40,788 nt of DNA from a virus, in the IMG/VR virus record IMGVR_UViG_3300017987_000171, positions 1-40,788 of that record; one strand, given 5' to 3'. The notes under the pieces were generated by a model. That model made no database searches, was not told the origin of the DNA, and saw only the letters and a program-made list of their open reading frames with translations. Numbering within the stretch: position 1 is the first letter of the stretch; each line of letters begins with the position of its first letter. This document shows, piece after piece, positions 23,940 through 33,036 of this stretch. Position numbers and translations under genes: made by a program.

Positions 23940-26642
23940 TCATTCCACCTCGTATATGGGTGCGAGCACGCGCACGGTAAAGGGCCACGGCTCATCCACC
24001 ACCAGGCGATATTCCGCCTCGCGCCGCCAGCCGCCGAACGGGGGCAAAACGACCGAATCGGTAACAAGTTCCGTCCCGCTGGTCCAGGCCAGGCCCGAAC
24101 GGGTGTTGGACCAGTCGATTTCGTAGAGATTGTCACTATTGACGCCGAACGACCCGCCCATCGAGCAATACACGTTCAGGTACAGGCCGGTAATCTTCTT
24201 GGACCGACTCATCGTCGTGCCGGTATAGAACGTGAGGTCCGAGGGCTCCGGGGCCAGGATGGAGGTAAAGGGCAAGCCGACGGCCGTCTGGTTGGCGTAG
24301 TCATCGGCCGTTACCGAGCCACTCGCGACCAGCTCGTCACTCATTACGCCGTCGTTGGTATAGACAGTGACGGATTCGCCCTCCAGGTGCGACAGGCTGA
24401 ACGTGTTCTCTACGATCTGTACGGTCCCGCCCGACGTGTAGGCGGTGTAGCCGCTGGTATCCCAATCGGCATCGCCCGTACTGTCGAGACTGAAGGTCTT
24501 GGACCCTTCCGTCGCATCGTCCACAGTGAAGATACGATTGTTGATCTCCGTCATGCCCGAGACGGACGTAATGTAGACGTTGTCCCCGTCGTTCAGGCCG
24601 GAAGGCCAGGACGATACGGTCACTACGCCGGGGTCGGCCTGGGTAATCCCACTGATATCGACCGCCGCCCCGCCGTCGAAGGTCGTACCGGAGTCCACGT
24701 AGTAACAGTCGGAAATGTCGGCGTCCAGATCCAGATCGTCGAAGTATTCGACCATGTACGTATCGGTGCCGTCGATCTCGCGATTGACCACCGTCCAGAC
24801 CTGGTCGGGCCCGCTGGCCTGGGGGATAACGGCTACCGAGGTATAGTCGCCGTCGGTCACTTGCCGAGACCAGGCGACAATCTCGTACTCCGGCCGGTAG
24901 TACATGGTCGCCAGTTCGCCGTTACCGCACACGCACCAAAGGGTCGGATAGGGCGTCTCCTGAAAGGCCATTTGCACGACGCCGTCTTCCAGAACGTGCT
25001 CGGCCAACTGCGTCAGATCGGCCCCGATATAGGCGCGTTGGGTATCGTTGTAGAAGCACTCGAAGACGTGCGTACCCGTCCGGTCCAGGCCGAGGAACAT
25101 ATTGGACGCCTGCACCGGCACATGGGCCATGCAGCTCTGCGCGTAGGCCGATTGCACGACCGGCGGGGCCGTCGGCTGGTACGCCTGCCCGATCTCGTAG
25201 ACCTTGCTCAAGGTCCCCGCCAGTAGCGTATTGCGATGGTCGCCGAGCAGCCATTGGATGTAGTCCTGGCGGGACTCGCTCATTGTGTACCAGAAGGCGT
25301 CGTCGTCCTCCATACCCGGCCGGAAGCTCTCCAGGTTCTCGACAGAGGTGAAGTACAGATCGAGATCCTTGGCGTAGACCATGCGTCCGGAGTGCATTGT
25401 GACCGACGTCGGATAGCCTACCGCACTGCCCCAGGCCCCCAGTCGCCAGTATTTCGTGATACACTTCCAATTGGAGTCGTAATCCGTCGCGGGCAGTTCG
25501 TCCTTGACCGTTGCCGAGACTACCTTGGCGCTCGTATAGGCGGTAATCTCGGCCATGCCCGGATACGACGCCTCCTGCCGCTCCATCGTCACTCTCAAAG
25601 TGCCGGACGTGTAGTCGGTACAGGCCAGACGGATCAGTACGTTTTCGCCCCAGCTTGCGACGTCGCTGTATTCGAGGTTCCAGGACGTTGCCGTTGTCGT
25701 TTCCGTCGTATAATCCGATTCGATCTCGCCGGCGGCCCACGTATAGGGTGAGGTGTAATCGTCGCTATCGAAGTCCAGTAAGACCTGCAAGGTGACTTGC
25801 CCTTTGAACGTCGTGGACTGGGCGGTAACGGCGAACCCCTGGCCTTCCCCCAACATGATCGGCTTACTGACATCTCCGCTCTCGTCGAAGACGGCCGTTT
25901 CGCGGTACGCCTTCCACGTCGTCAATTCGCTGTACGGCCAGGCTACTTCCTCCCGCCATTCTCTCACATTGCCCCAGCCGGTGAGACGCGAGTCCATAAG
26001 CACCTGGAGGGCGATCAAGCGGCCGACGTCGGTCGCTGCGAACGTATCGGCGCTGGCGGTAATGGTGATAGAGCCGCTAATGTTACTGGCGGTCATCGTC
26101 GTGCCCGTTTCGTCCTCGTCTAAGAACGGCCCGTCGGTAAAGTCCACGTCGGCAATGGTCCAGGATGAATGCCCGGCACGTGTGAGCTTCTGCGGCGGGT
26201 GATCCTCCTGTACCAGGTACATGACGTCGGCGAACTGGTACGCCTGGATCTCGAACAGATCGGCGGTTGTGAATACGGTGGCAATCTCATAGGCGCTGTC
26301 CCCGCTCACAATCTGGGCGCCGCTGCGATAGAAGCGCAGTTTCAGATTGGTGAACTCGAGGATATAGGCGTCCGTCTCCGAGTAAATGAAGGGCATCAGG
26401 CGCGCCGCCGCCGTACCCCGCGCGCCGGCAACGTAGACACTGCCCGGCCGCCGCGTCGCCGCGCCGGTCCCGACCACCAACATATTCTCCAACGTCTGAC
26501 AGCCGGTGCGATACTGCGGCAGATCGAAGCGTCCGTGCAGCAACGGGGACAGTTCCCCGCCGACAAAGCCCGTGTGCGGCACGCTCAAGGTACTGCCCGC
26601 CGCCGTCGCGGCCAGGCAGAGAATGATAACGATTGTTTTCAT
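23940..26642 (-). CDS. Tail tubular protein B-like (gp12) with signal-like N-terminus
   Basis: 900 residues. Right after MKTIVIILCLAATAAGS comes the usual start of this family: GFVGGELSPLLHGRFDLPQY, then a TLENMLV segment and TRRPGSVYVAG. The rest is beta-rich. T7 gp12 forms the tail nozzle. The hydrophobic N-terminal extension looks like a Sec signal peptide; no internal Met would skip it without losing conserved sequence. The ATG at 26642 overlaps the upstream stop (ATGA), favouring this start over an open frame reaching 26888. Confidence 0.8.
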   Translation of the reverse strand: MKTIVIILCLAATAAGSTLSVPHTGFVGGELSPLLHGRFDLPQYRTGCQTLENMLVVGTGAATRRPGSVYVAGARGTAAARLMPFIYSETDAYILEFTNLKLRFYRSGAQIVSGDSAYEIATVFTTADLFEIQAYQFADVMYLVQEDHPPQKLTRAGHSSWTIADVDFTDGPFLDEDETGTTMTASNISGSITITASADTFAATDVGRLIALQVLMDSRLTGWGNVREWREEVAWPYSELTTWKAYRETAVFDESGDVSKPIMLGEGQGFAVTAQSTTFKGQVTLQVLLDFDSDDYTSPYTWAAGEIESDYTTETTTATSWNLEYSDVASWGENVLIRLACTDYTSGTLRVTMERQEASYPGMAEITAYTSAKVVSATVKDELPATDYDSNWKCITKYWRLGAWGSAVGYPTSVTMHSGRMVYAKDLDLYFTSVENLESFRPGMEDDDAFWYTMSESRQDYIQWLLGDHRNTLLAGTLSKVYEIGQAYQPTAPPVVQSAYAQSCMAHVPVQASNMFLGLDRTGTHVFECFYNDTQRAYIGADLTQLAEHVLEDGVVQMAFQETPYPTLWCVCGNGELATMYYRPEYEIVAWSRQVTDGDYTSVAVIPQASGPDQVWTVVNREIDGTDTYMVEYFDDLDLDADISDCYYVDSGTTFDGGAAVDISGITQADPGVVTVSSWPSGLNDGDNVYITSVSGMTEINNRIFTVDDATEGSKTFSLDSTGDADWDTSGYTAYTSGGTVQIVENTFSLSHLEGESVTVYTNDGVMSDELVASGSVTADDYANQTAVGLPFTSILAPEPSDLTFYTGTTMSRSKKITGLYLNVYCSMGGSFGVNSDNLYEIDWSNTRSGLAWTSGTELVTDSVVLPPFGGWRREAEYRLVVDEPWPFTVRVLAPIYEVE

Positions 26643-26845
26643 AGTCCCAGCATCTTTCCGTTGCCCACCGACGCCGGACCGAACAGGCCGCCGGTAATAT
26701 TGAGACTGCTCCGCGTCGTCTGCCGGCCCATGCGCCGCTTGCGTCGTTCCTGGGCGGCGAGAATCTCGGCGGACCCGTAACCGGGCATCTCCGGGGACTG
26801 GATACTGCCCCTCATCAAACTCTGCACCAAACTCAAAAAGGCCAT
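26639..26845 (-). CDS. Small hypothetical tail-region protein
   Basis: 68 residues (MAFLSLVQSLMRGSIQSPEM start), with a basic middle (RRKRRMGRQTTRSS). It lies between the gp11-like and gp12-like genes, overlapping one by TAATG and the other by ATGA. Such tiny linker genes occur at this position in podovirus tails; function unknown. Confidence 0.6.
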   Translation of the reverse strand: MAFLSLVQSLMRGSIQSPEMPGYGSAEILAAQERRKRRMGRQTTRSSLNITGGLFGPASVGNGKMLGL

Positions 26846-27867
26846 TACGGTAGCTCCACTGTAGGCTTCGCGTCGCCGGACGCGGCAATATCGATCCACG
26901 GTTGCGGGGTGATCCGTTTGCGTTTCCGCTGACCCGTATACCGGCGGGCCTGGCCCAGTTGGAAATCGTAGAGCTTCAATAGCTCTAACCGGAACTTCGT
27001 TTTGCCCATCGCCCCGGCCAATAGGAACGCCAAGTAGCCGGCAATCACCAGCTTGAGGCCGTGGGAGAACTTGCTGGCGTCGCCGATCCGCCGCACGTAC
27101 TTGAGGTAGACGTCGGCAGCCTCCTGATCGGTAACGAACTGGTCGCCCGCCTCGTTGTACCAGTATTCCGTTTCTTCCGGATCAATTCCGTTGTCCGAGG
27201 TCCGCAGATCGCGGTCCACGACCGCAATGATCGCCACGCAATCGGAAGGAATGTTGTAGACGTACAGTTCGGCGTCCTCGTTGCCGGGGAAATCGTCGTA
27301 GGATGACAGTGCGGTAATCTCGTCGTACTTGACCGCTTCCGGCGGGCGCAGGTCCAGTAAGGCATGTTCCGTCGCGGTGCGAAAGAGCCTCTCGCACCAA
27401 ACGGCCGTCGGGTTGCCCCCATCGCTGATATCGGAAATCGCCGATTGCGACGCGTCCGTCGCCCCGCCCAGCATGGCCAGGGCCATATTGGCAATCTCCG
27501 TCTCGTACGCCCCGTAGCTTACCAGCGACAGCACGCCCGAAGCGCGTGGGATGACCTGGTCGGATTCGGGCTTGTGCAGGTCGCCGCTCTCCTCCCAGCT
27601 CAAGCGCCATTCGCTCTCGTAATCGGGCCAGGCCCCGGCGGCGATGGACAGCGAGTACAGACCGTCGTCAACGTGCGTAGCGGTCCCCGCCGAGCCCTTG
27701 GTCGAACTCCAGGCCGATGTCGAGGCGATCCAGTATTTGCCCGCCTGGTCCCCGGCGGTGCAGCGCAGGTAGAAGTACACATCCCCGGTGGTAATGGGAC
27801 TGTGGTCGGCCCGCGCGATAACGGTGGCGTAGACCGTATTGGCTTGATCCGGAATCACGCACTGCAT
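26845..27867 (-). CDS. Tail tubular protein A-like (gp11) with extra N-terminal domain
   Basis: 340 residues. Residues about 115-310 match the gp11-type adaptor: EIANMALAMLGG, a variable middle with WCERLFRTATEHALLDL, and a helical end. The first 110 residues look like a separate beta-sandwich domain (VYATVIARAD, GDVYFYLRC, DGLYSLSI), not part of the minimal family. Gp11-type proteins form the ring joining portal and nozzle. Confidence 0.75.
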   Translation of the reverse strand: MQCVIPDQANTVYATVIARADHSPITTGDVYFYLRCTAGDQAGKYWIASTSAWSSTKGSAGTATHVDDGLYSLSIAAGAWPDYESEWRLSWEESGDLHKPESDQVIPRASGVLSLVSYGAYETEIANMALAMLGGATDASQSAISDISDGGNPTAVWCERLFRTATEHALLDLRPPEAVKYDEITALSSYDDFPGNEDAELYVYNIPSDCVAIIAVVDRDLRTSDNGIDPEETEYWYNEAGDQFVTDQEAADVYLKYVRRIGDASKFSHGLKLVIAGYLAFLLAGAMGKTKFRLELLKLYDFQLGQARRYTGQRKRKRITPQPWIDIAASGDAKPTVELP

Positions 27868-27871
27868 CAGA

Positions 27872-28237
27872 TTACTCCTCTACGAGCAGGTAGAAGTCTC
27901 CACTCTTACCGCTTCCGCCCTCGGCCACGGCCACCTTGACCTTATCGTTGTGCAAGGGGATACGGTCGGTTTGCGTGTTGGCGCCCTCAAAGAGCAGGGC
28001 CACGCCGGCGTTACTGTGAAGACCGATACGCGGATACTTTATGGCAGAGGCGTTCTGGGTGAGTTGCGTCCAGACGGTTTCCCCGGCAGTATTCAAAGTG
28101 ATAGTGAAATCCACACCGTCGGCGAAGTCCACTTTGACGTAGCGCATCCGCACGATATAGCCGGAGACGGAAGGGAAGTACCCTGTGGCGATTCCGCCGC
28201 TGTTGGTCGTCAGCGTTAGTTTGTGTTCTGTCAGCAT
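27872..28237 (-). CDS. Conserved phage structural protein, small beta-rich
   Basis: 121 residues from ATG 28237 (MLTEHKLTLTTNSGG). Pattern GYFPSVSGYIVRMRYVKVDF, then TLNTAGETVW and a final GDFYLLVEE resembles a small phage protein often found beside tail genes, probably a decoration or fibre accessory. Function not established. Confidence 0.6.
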   Translation of the reverse strand: MLTEHKLTLTTNSGGIATGYFPSVSGYIVRMRYVKVDFADGVDFTITLNTAGETVWTQLTQNASAIKYPRIGLHSNAGVALLFEGANTQTDRIPLHNDKVKVAVAEGGSGKSGDFYLLVEE

Positions 28238-28256
28238 GAGTCCAATCCTAAAGGGC

Positions 28257-28299
28257 GCAGTCCGAGACGGGCGGAGACAGGATGACCCGCCCGGACTGC
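28257..28299. other. Nested hairpin between lipoprotein and structural gene
   Basis: Outer arms GCAGTCCG/CGGACTGC and inner CGGGCGG/CCGCCCG. There is no T-run on the minus-strand side, so it is more likely an mRNA processing or stability element than a strong terminator. Confidence 0.45.
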
Positions 28300-28313
28300 A
28301 CCGGAAAAACAAC

Positions 28314-28577
28314 CTATTTCTGTTCCGGCAGCTCTTCCGTCGGGATGAACTGCCCTTCGATGACCGGAGGGGCCTGCATCTCCAGCTTGAGCCGGGCATT
28401 GTCTCGGCGCAGTTGGAGGATGTCGTGTGTCAGTTGCTCTTCGGTCTTAATCACCTTCATCTGACTGATGCGCGCCTTCGTAGCGCGCAGGGCCTCTTGC
28501 ATGGGGTCATTGGAGTGCAGCGTCATCGTGCAGCCCGACAAGAAGATGACCCCTATCAACGTAGCAATCTTTCGCAT
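28314..28577 (-). CDS. Small lipoprotein with coiled coil
   Basis: 87 residues. Signal MRKIATLIGVIFLSGC gives a clear lipobox (FLSGC), so Cys16 should be lipidated after signal peptidase II cleavage. The following Thr-Met does not give the inner-membrane Asp+2 signal. The mature part is a charged coiled coil (EEQLTHDILQLRRDNARLKL) with a Pro-rich end. In a phage this could be an outer spanin, but no inner spanin or endolysin is next to it. Confidence 0.7.
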   Translation of the reverse strand: MRKIATLIGVIFLSGCTMTLHSNDPMQEALRATKARISQMKVIKTEEQLTHDILQLRRDNARLKLEMQAPPVIEGQFIPTEELPEQK

Positions 28578-28589
28578 TACACAAGCTCC

Positions 28590-31496
28590 TTACTGTCCGG
28601 CATGGCTATAAACGTAGAGGTAAGCGTTCTCGGCGGTGCCAGTAATGCTGATCTTGATGGCGCCGATCTTATCGGTATTGGCCGCTGTATGCGTCGTATT
28701 GGCCGTGTATACAGCGGCGTCCGCATTGCCGAACGTGAACAGGTAGTCGGGCACGTCCCCGCCGGAATCGGCGTTGAAGTGGATCATCGACGTGGTGTCG
28801 TCGATCGGCCCGGCGTCCGCGTGGACCTGATACTCCAGGTTCAAGACGCGCAGCTTGCAGTTCACCAGTTCCGGCGCGGCGGCGGCGTAGATACCGACGT
28901 CCGCTCCGGCGAGGATGGCGTCGCTCCCGTCGGTCGGCGTACCGGCAGTGACGTTGAGCCAGGAACCGAAGGCATAGACCTTCCCGTCCGTATTGCCGGT
29001 GATATTGCCCTCGACGTACGCCCCGACGCCTTCGGAGGCGGTCGCCCCGGCGATGGAGCCGGACAGCGTCGTGCCCTTGGCGCCGTCGGCGACGGCGGTA
29101 GCCGTGATGGTATTGCCGGTGAGACCGGACAGGGCGACGGCCCCGGTCGCAGCGCTCGCGGTAATGCCCCCAGCCCCGGCCGTCAGCCCAATCGCATCGG
29201 TGCCCGTACCCGTGCTGTTGAGTAGGATGCTGGAATTGGTGGCGCCGGTCAGACCGATGGTGAAGTCGTCGCTGTCGCCGTTCGTCGCCAGGGAGATGTT
29301 ACTGGCGGCGTTGGAGCCGTCGATGGAGAAGGCGCCCCCGGCCAGGATATCGAGAGTTGTCGCCGCGTCGATGTCCAGGGCGGCCCCGGCGTTGATGTCG
29401 AGGTCGGACGTGCCCGACTGGATGATGGTCGCCGAGGTCGTGCCCGTCGAACCAATAGTGGTGGAGATACCATCGACGGTAACGGTGTCCTTGGCACTGC
29501 CGACGGCAATGGTATCGGCGGTCGTGTTGTTGGTGCCGACGTTGATCGCGTTGCCGTGGGTGTTCGTCCCGATATTGATAATCGAGCCGGCGCTACCCCC
29601 GTTGAGCGTGACGTCGTCGTTCGAACTCATTGTAAGATCGCCGTCCCCGGCGGTCACGACGATGGTCGCACCGAGAATCGTCGGCGTATCCTTAGCACTG
29701 CCGATGTTGATGTCATCCAGCGCGGTGTCGTCCGTAGCGATATTCAGGACGTTGCCGTGGGTATTGGTCATCAGGTTCAGGATTGAACCGGCGGACCCGC
29801 CGTTCAAGCTCACGTCATCGGTCGCACTCATGGCCAGATTGTCCGTCCCGGCCGTGATAACAATGGCCGAGCCGAGAATCGTGGGAGTGTCCTTGGCGCT
29901 ACCAATGTTGATGTCGTCGAGCGCGGTGTCATCCGTAGCGATATTCAGGACGTTGCCGTGGGTGTTGGTGCCGATGGCGATAATAGAGCCGGCGGAGCCG
30001 CCGTTGAGTGAAACGTCATCGACGGCGGATAGGTCGAGGTTGCCCGTTCCGGCCTTGATGGTCGTCGAGCCAGCCCCCGCGCCGTCGCCCAGGGTAATCG
30101 TCTTGGCCCCGGTCCCGCCGTCGCCGATGGCAATGGCCAGTGCGCCGGTGCCGCCGATTGTCACCGTGCCGGTCGAGGTGCCCGTATTGATATTGGTGGG
30201 GTCGTCGGCCGAGACGTTGACGTTGACGCCGTTGGAGCCGCCCTTGATCGTGGTCGTACTCGACGTGGTACTGCTGCCGAGGGCCACGGTTTTGATGCCG
30301 GCCCCATTGCCGATGTCCACGGCTTGCGTCCCGGTGCCACCGATGGTAATGGTGCCCGTGGTCGTACCGCCCCCGATACTGGTGGTGGACGTGGTCGCGC
30401 TGTCGTTGATCGACACCGTTCCCGTCATCGTCTCGCCGCCGGTACAGGTAAAGAGCCCGTCCGAGGTGATCGTACCGAGCCCGGCCGCGTTGCCGGCGGT
30501 GCTCACCGTCCAATCGCTGGACGAAATGGCCGTAGTGCCACTGGTATTGCCCAAGACGGTGGCCGGAGTAGCGGAATTGGTAACGACCAGGGCCCCCACG
30601 TAGCCGGCGCCGACGTCGTACCCGTAGACGCCCACGCTCTGAGCGGTGGTCGTCGAGGATTTAACGCCTTTGCCGTGGGCCATCGTAATATCACCGGACA
30701 GGCCGAGGCTGGAAAAGCCGCTCATGGCCCCGTCGCTACTAATGTCCCAGGCCGAGGAGCCGACGGCGACACTGGCGGAGTTGTTGCCGAGCGTTACCGT
30801 ACCGGAATAGGACCCGGTGCCGATATTGGTGGCGTCCGAGCCGCTGGCGTTGATCGTCTGCGTCCCGGTCGCCGTCAGATCGGTTACGCCCGTAACGGCG
30901 CCGGCGGTCGTAACGTTCAGGCCCGTTGAAGTGACGGCTAACGAGGTTGTCGCAGACCCCAGGACCAGGGCCGGCGTGGTGTCGTGGTTCGTCCAGCGAA
31001 AAGCGTCTACGTAGGCAGAATCACGACGCACGCCGATGCTGCTGGTATGGGCGGCGGTTGTGGAGCTGTAGATGTCCACCCCGTTCGCCAGGGTCACGTC
31101 GCTGCTGATTGCACCGCCGGTGAACGTGCCGGAGCCGGAAATGCAACTCGACACGGTGCCGCTGGAGTCCTTGAAGTAGAGGGTGGTAGTCCCGCTGTCG
31201 TCGGCGACGTAGAGGCGGCCGTGATTGGCCGCCGGACTGCCCGGAGCGCTCATCTCGGCAAACTGGATATAGGAATCCGTATCGAGCAGATTGCCGAAGG
31301 CACTGGTGCCCTCCAGCAAACCCTCGACCTCGTTACCGAACAGATAGACCGGGTCCAACGTCGTACTCATCGAGCCGATGAACGAGACGTAGTCAGGACT
31401 GACAATATTGCTGGCACTGTTGGTCATAGCCGCCGGGGCGCGCGGAGCGCCCCACAGCATCGCCAGCAGTACCGCAAAGAAGATGCGTTTCTTCAT
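28590..31496 (-). CDS. Large repeat-rich fibre/adhesin-like protein with signal peptide
   Basis: 968 residues. Signal peptide MKKRIFFAVLLAMLWGAPRA with an Ala-rich cleavage region; AAAGGAG upstream supports this start. The rest is almost pure Gly/Thr/Ser/Asn beta repeats, including three tandem units of about 67 residues sharing DDVSLNGGSAGS, NTHGNVLNIATDD and NIGSAKDTPTILG. This looks like an extended fibre shaft, with a less repetitive end (about the last 150 residues) that may be the receptor-binding tip. Located between head and tail-tube genes. Confidence 0.7.
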   Translation of the reverse strand: MKKRIFFAVLLAMLWGAPRAPAAMTNSASNIVSPDYVSFIGSMSTTLDPVYLFGNEVEGLLEGTSAFGNLLDTDSYIQFAEMSAPGSPAANHGRLYVADDSGTTTLYFKDSSGTVSSCISGSGTFTGGAISSDVTLANGVDIYSSTTAAHTSSIGVRRDSAYVDAFRWTNHDTTPALVLGSATTSLAVTSTGLNVTTAGAVTGVTDLTATGTQTINASGSDATNIGTGSYSGTVTLGNNSASVAVGSSAWDISSDGAMSGFSSLGLSGDITMAHGKGVKSSTTTAQSVGVYGYDVGAGYVGALVVTNSATPATVLGNTSGTTAISSSDWTVSTAGNAAGLGTITSDGLFTCTGGETMTGTVSINDSATTSTTSIGGGTTTGTITIGGTGTQAVDIGNGAGIKTVALGSSTTSSTTTIKGGSNGVNVNVSADDPTNINTGTSTGTVTIGGTGALAIAIGDGGTGAKTITLGDGAGAGSTTIKAGTGNLDLSAVDDVSLNGGSAGSIIAIGTNTHGNVLNIATDDTALDDINIGSAKDTPTILGSAIVITAGTDNLAMSATDDVSLNGGSAGSILNLMTNTHGNVLNIATDDTALDDINIGSAKDTPTILGATIVVTAGDGDLTMSSNDDVTLNGGSAGSIINIGTNTHGNAINVGTNNTTADTIAVGSAKDTVTVDGISTTIGSTGTTSATIIQSGTSDLDINAGAALDIDAATTLDILAGGAFSIDGSNAASNISLATNGDSDDFTIGLTGATNSSILLNSTGTGTDAIGLTAGAGGITASAATGAVALSGLTGNTITATAVADGAKGTTLSGSIAGATASEGVGAYVEGNITGNTDGKVYAFGSWLNVTAGTPTDGSDAILAGADVGIYAAAAPELVNCKLRVLNLEYQVHADAGPIDDTTSMIHFNADSGGDVPDYLFTFGNADAAVYTANTTHTAANTDKIGAIKISITGTAENAYLYVYSHAGQ
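29470..30060. repeat. Three approximately 200-bp tandem repeats in the fibre gene
   Basis: Three tandem units encode the 67-residue blocks above. The two units nearest 29690-30010 are almost identical at the DNA level, and the third is more diverged. Confidence 0.7.
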
Positions 31497-31523
31497 GATA
31501 GTGTTCTCCTTTCGCTTCGTTCC

Positions 31524-32006
31524 TTACGGCGTACCGACGTTGCTCACGTACTTCTGGTCGGCCGTGACATTGAACGGCGGCTTGCCGTTGAGCAGCAGCG
31601 AATCGACGGTCAGAACGGCCGTGCCGGTGGCGTGCGTGTAGTACCAGCGAATGTATCGCTGGTTGCACTGGACCGGAAGCGTGCTGCACCAGATCGTCTT
31701 GCCCGCCGTCTTGAGCGGGGTCGATTCCGGATCGGCGGTGGCAATGGCGCTGCCGTCGCTATCGCAAATGGCAAACAGGCACGTCGGGGTACTGAAACTA
31801 CTCTCGGTGTCCATCTCGAAGGCGAAAATGAAGGTCTCACTCTCACCGAAATCCTCGGCCACGTTCGTGCGCAGCCACAGCCACAAATCGCCGGTCAGGC
31901 CGACTTGCTGGCGGGCCACTTCGAGATCGAGGTAGGCGTCAGAGGCAGCCGCGCCATTAACGAGCTGGGCATCGGAAAATTCTCCCAAACTGTTTTCAAT
32001 CAACAT
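31524..32006 (-). CDS. Head decoration/cement protein (Bbp16-like)
   Basis: 160 residues from ATG 32006 (AGGAG 9 nt upstream). DAQLVNGAAASDAYLDLEV near the start, a beta-sandwich middle and the position immediately after the capsid gene resemble the cement protein partner of the Bordetella phage BPP-1 capsid. It would stabilise the capsid from outside. Family match is from memory. Confidence 0.6.
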   Translation of the reverse strand: MLIENSLGEFSDAQLVNGAAASDAYLDLEVARQQVGLTGDLWLWLRTNVAEDFGESETFIFAFEMDTESSFSTPTCLFAICDSDGSAIATADPESTPLKTAGKTIWCSTLPVQCNQRYIRWYYTHATGTAVLTVDSLLLNGKPPFNVTADQKYVSNVGTP

Positions 32007-32025
32007 AAGAAGGTACTCCTTATCC

Positions 32026-33036
32026 TTAGACGGCGGCAACGGCCGTCTCGGTGATCGTCAGGGCATCGCAGGTTTGGATGGGGATAGTCCCACCCCACAT
32101 CGGCATCTCGACGTTGTAGGGATTGTCCCGCGAGAACGTGACGTTCTGCTTGGCTTCGAGCAAGACGTCGAAATGGGTCTTGAGGCGACGGGGAATATAC
32201 ATCCAGATCGTACCGTTGCCCTCGGTGAGCCCCTCGTTGACGCAACGGAAAATCAGCTTCTTGAGACTGGCGCTGATAGAGTCGATGGAGCTCTCAATGT
32301 TGCGGATACGGGCGACGCACTTCTGGTTGGGCACCGCCAGGCCGTGCCACCATTCCCACTCTTTCGTATAGACGTACCGCCAGGTATCGCTGGACCACTG
32401 CTTCTCGCGACCGTTGTCGGTCTCAACGATCCCGTGGCCGGTATCGCCGGTGGGTGTAATGACGTGGACCTGTTCGGCCCCCCAGCGGAAGAACCAGATG
32501 CTACAGGTGTCGCTGCCGGTGCCCTCGGCGTCGTAGACGTTGACGTCGGCGGCCGTCGAGGTGTCCGGGTTCTCCGGCGAGTACGTGCTGTCGTTGTTGT
32601 CCGGCGTCTTGTAGCGCTGTCCGAAGCTGCGGAAATACTCGGGCTTGGTGCTATTGTCGCCGTAGAACCACCAGTTCATAACGCCCTGGCCGAAGCCCTC
32701 GCGGTGCAGGGCCTCCATCGTTACCATTTTCGAGGCGCCTTCCAGCTTGATAACGTCGGCCGGTACGGCGCAGGCGCCGTCGAAGATACTGATATCCTCA
32801 CTGTACGGCGACATTTGCGCGGTAGTGGGCGTAACGTACCCACTGACCTTGCGCACCGTCGGGGCCGGTAAGGACGTAGCTCGCGTGCCGGTATGGCCCA
32901 TCTTCTCGTTGGCGGGAAAAACCGGCGCGTCCTTGAGCGGCGGGTTCTTCTCGAACATCGTCTTCACGACCCTGCCCTTAATACCGGCGAGGCCGAGAAG
33001 GCTGTAATAGGTACTCAGCCCTTGTTCAGTTGCCAT
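32026..33036 (-). CDS. Major capsid protein (BPP-1-like HK97 fold)
   Basis: 336 residues. Helical N-terminus, a central acidic/beta region, and the C-terminal signature YNVEMPMWGGTIPIQTCDAL seen in BPP-1-type major capsid proteins. Position downstream of portal and scaffold genes and upstream of a cement-like gene agrees. Forms the icosahedral shell. AAGGAG lies 7 nt before the ATG, after a structured 180-nt leader. Confidence 0.8.
   Translation of the reverse strand: MATEQGLSTYYSLLGLAGIKGRVVKTMFEKNPPLKDAPVFPANEKMGHTGTRATSLPAPTVRKVSGYVTPTTAQMSPYSEDISIFDGACAVPADVIKLEGASKMVTMEALHREGFGQGVMNWWFYGDNSTKPEYFRSFGQRYKTPDNNDSTYSPENPDTSTAADVNVYDAEGTGSDTCSIWFFRWGAEQVHVITPTGDTGHGIVETDNGREKQWSSDTWRYVYTKEWEWWHGLAVPNQKCVARIRNIESSIDSISASLKKLIFRCVNEGLTEGNGTIWMYIPRRLKTHFDVLLEAKQNVTFSRDNPYNVEMPMWGGTIPIQTCDALTITETAVAAV

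Noticed and set aside
28993-30603. Plus-strand open frame of 536 codons
   Set aside because: Lies antisense to the repeat-rich fibre gene. Low-complexity Pro/Val/Ala translation is the shadow of its Gly/Thr repeats.
30984-32054. Plus-strand open frame of 356 codons
   Set aside because: Crosses three well-supported minus-strand genes; no start signal or domain.
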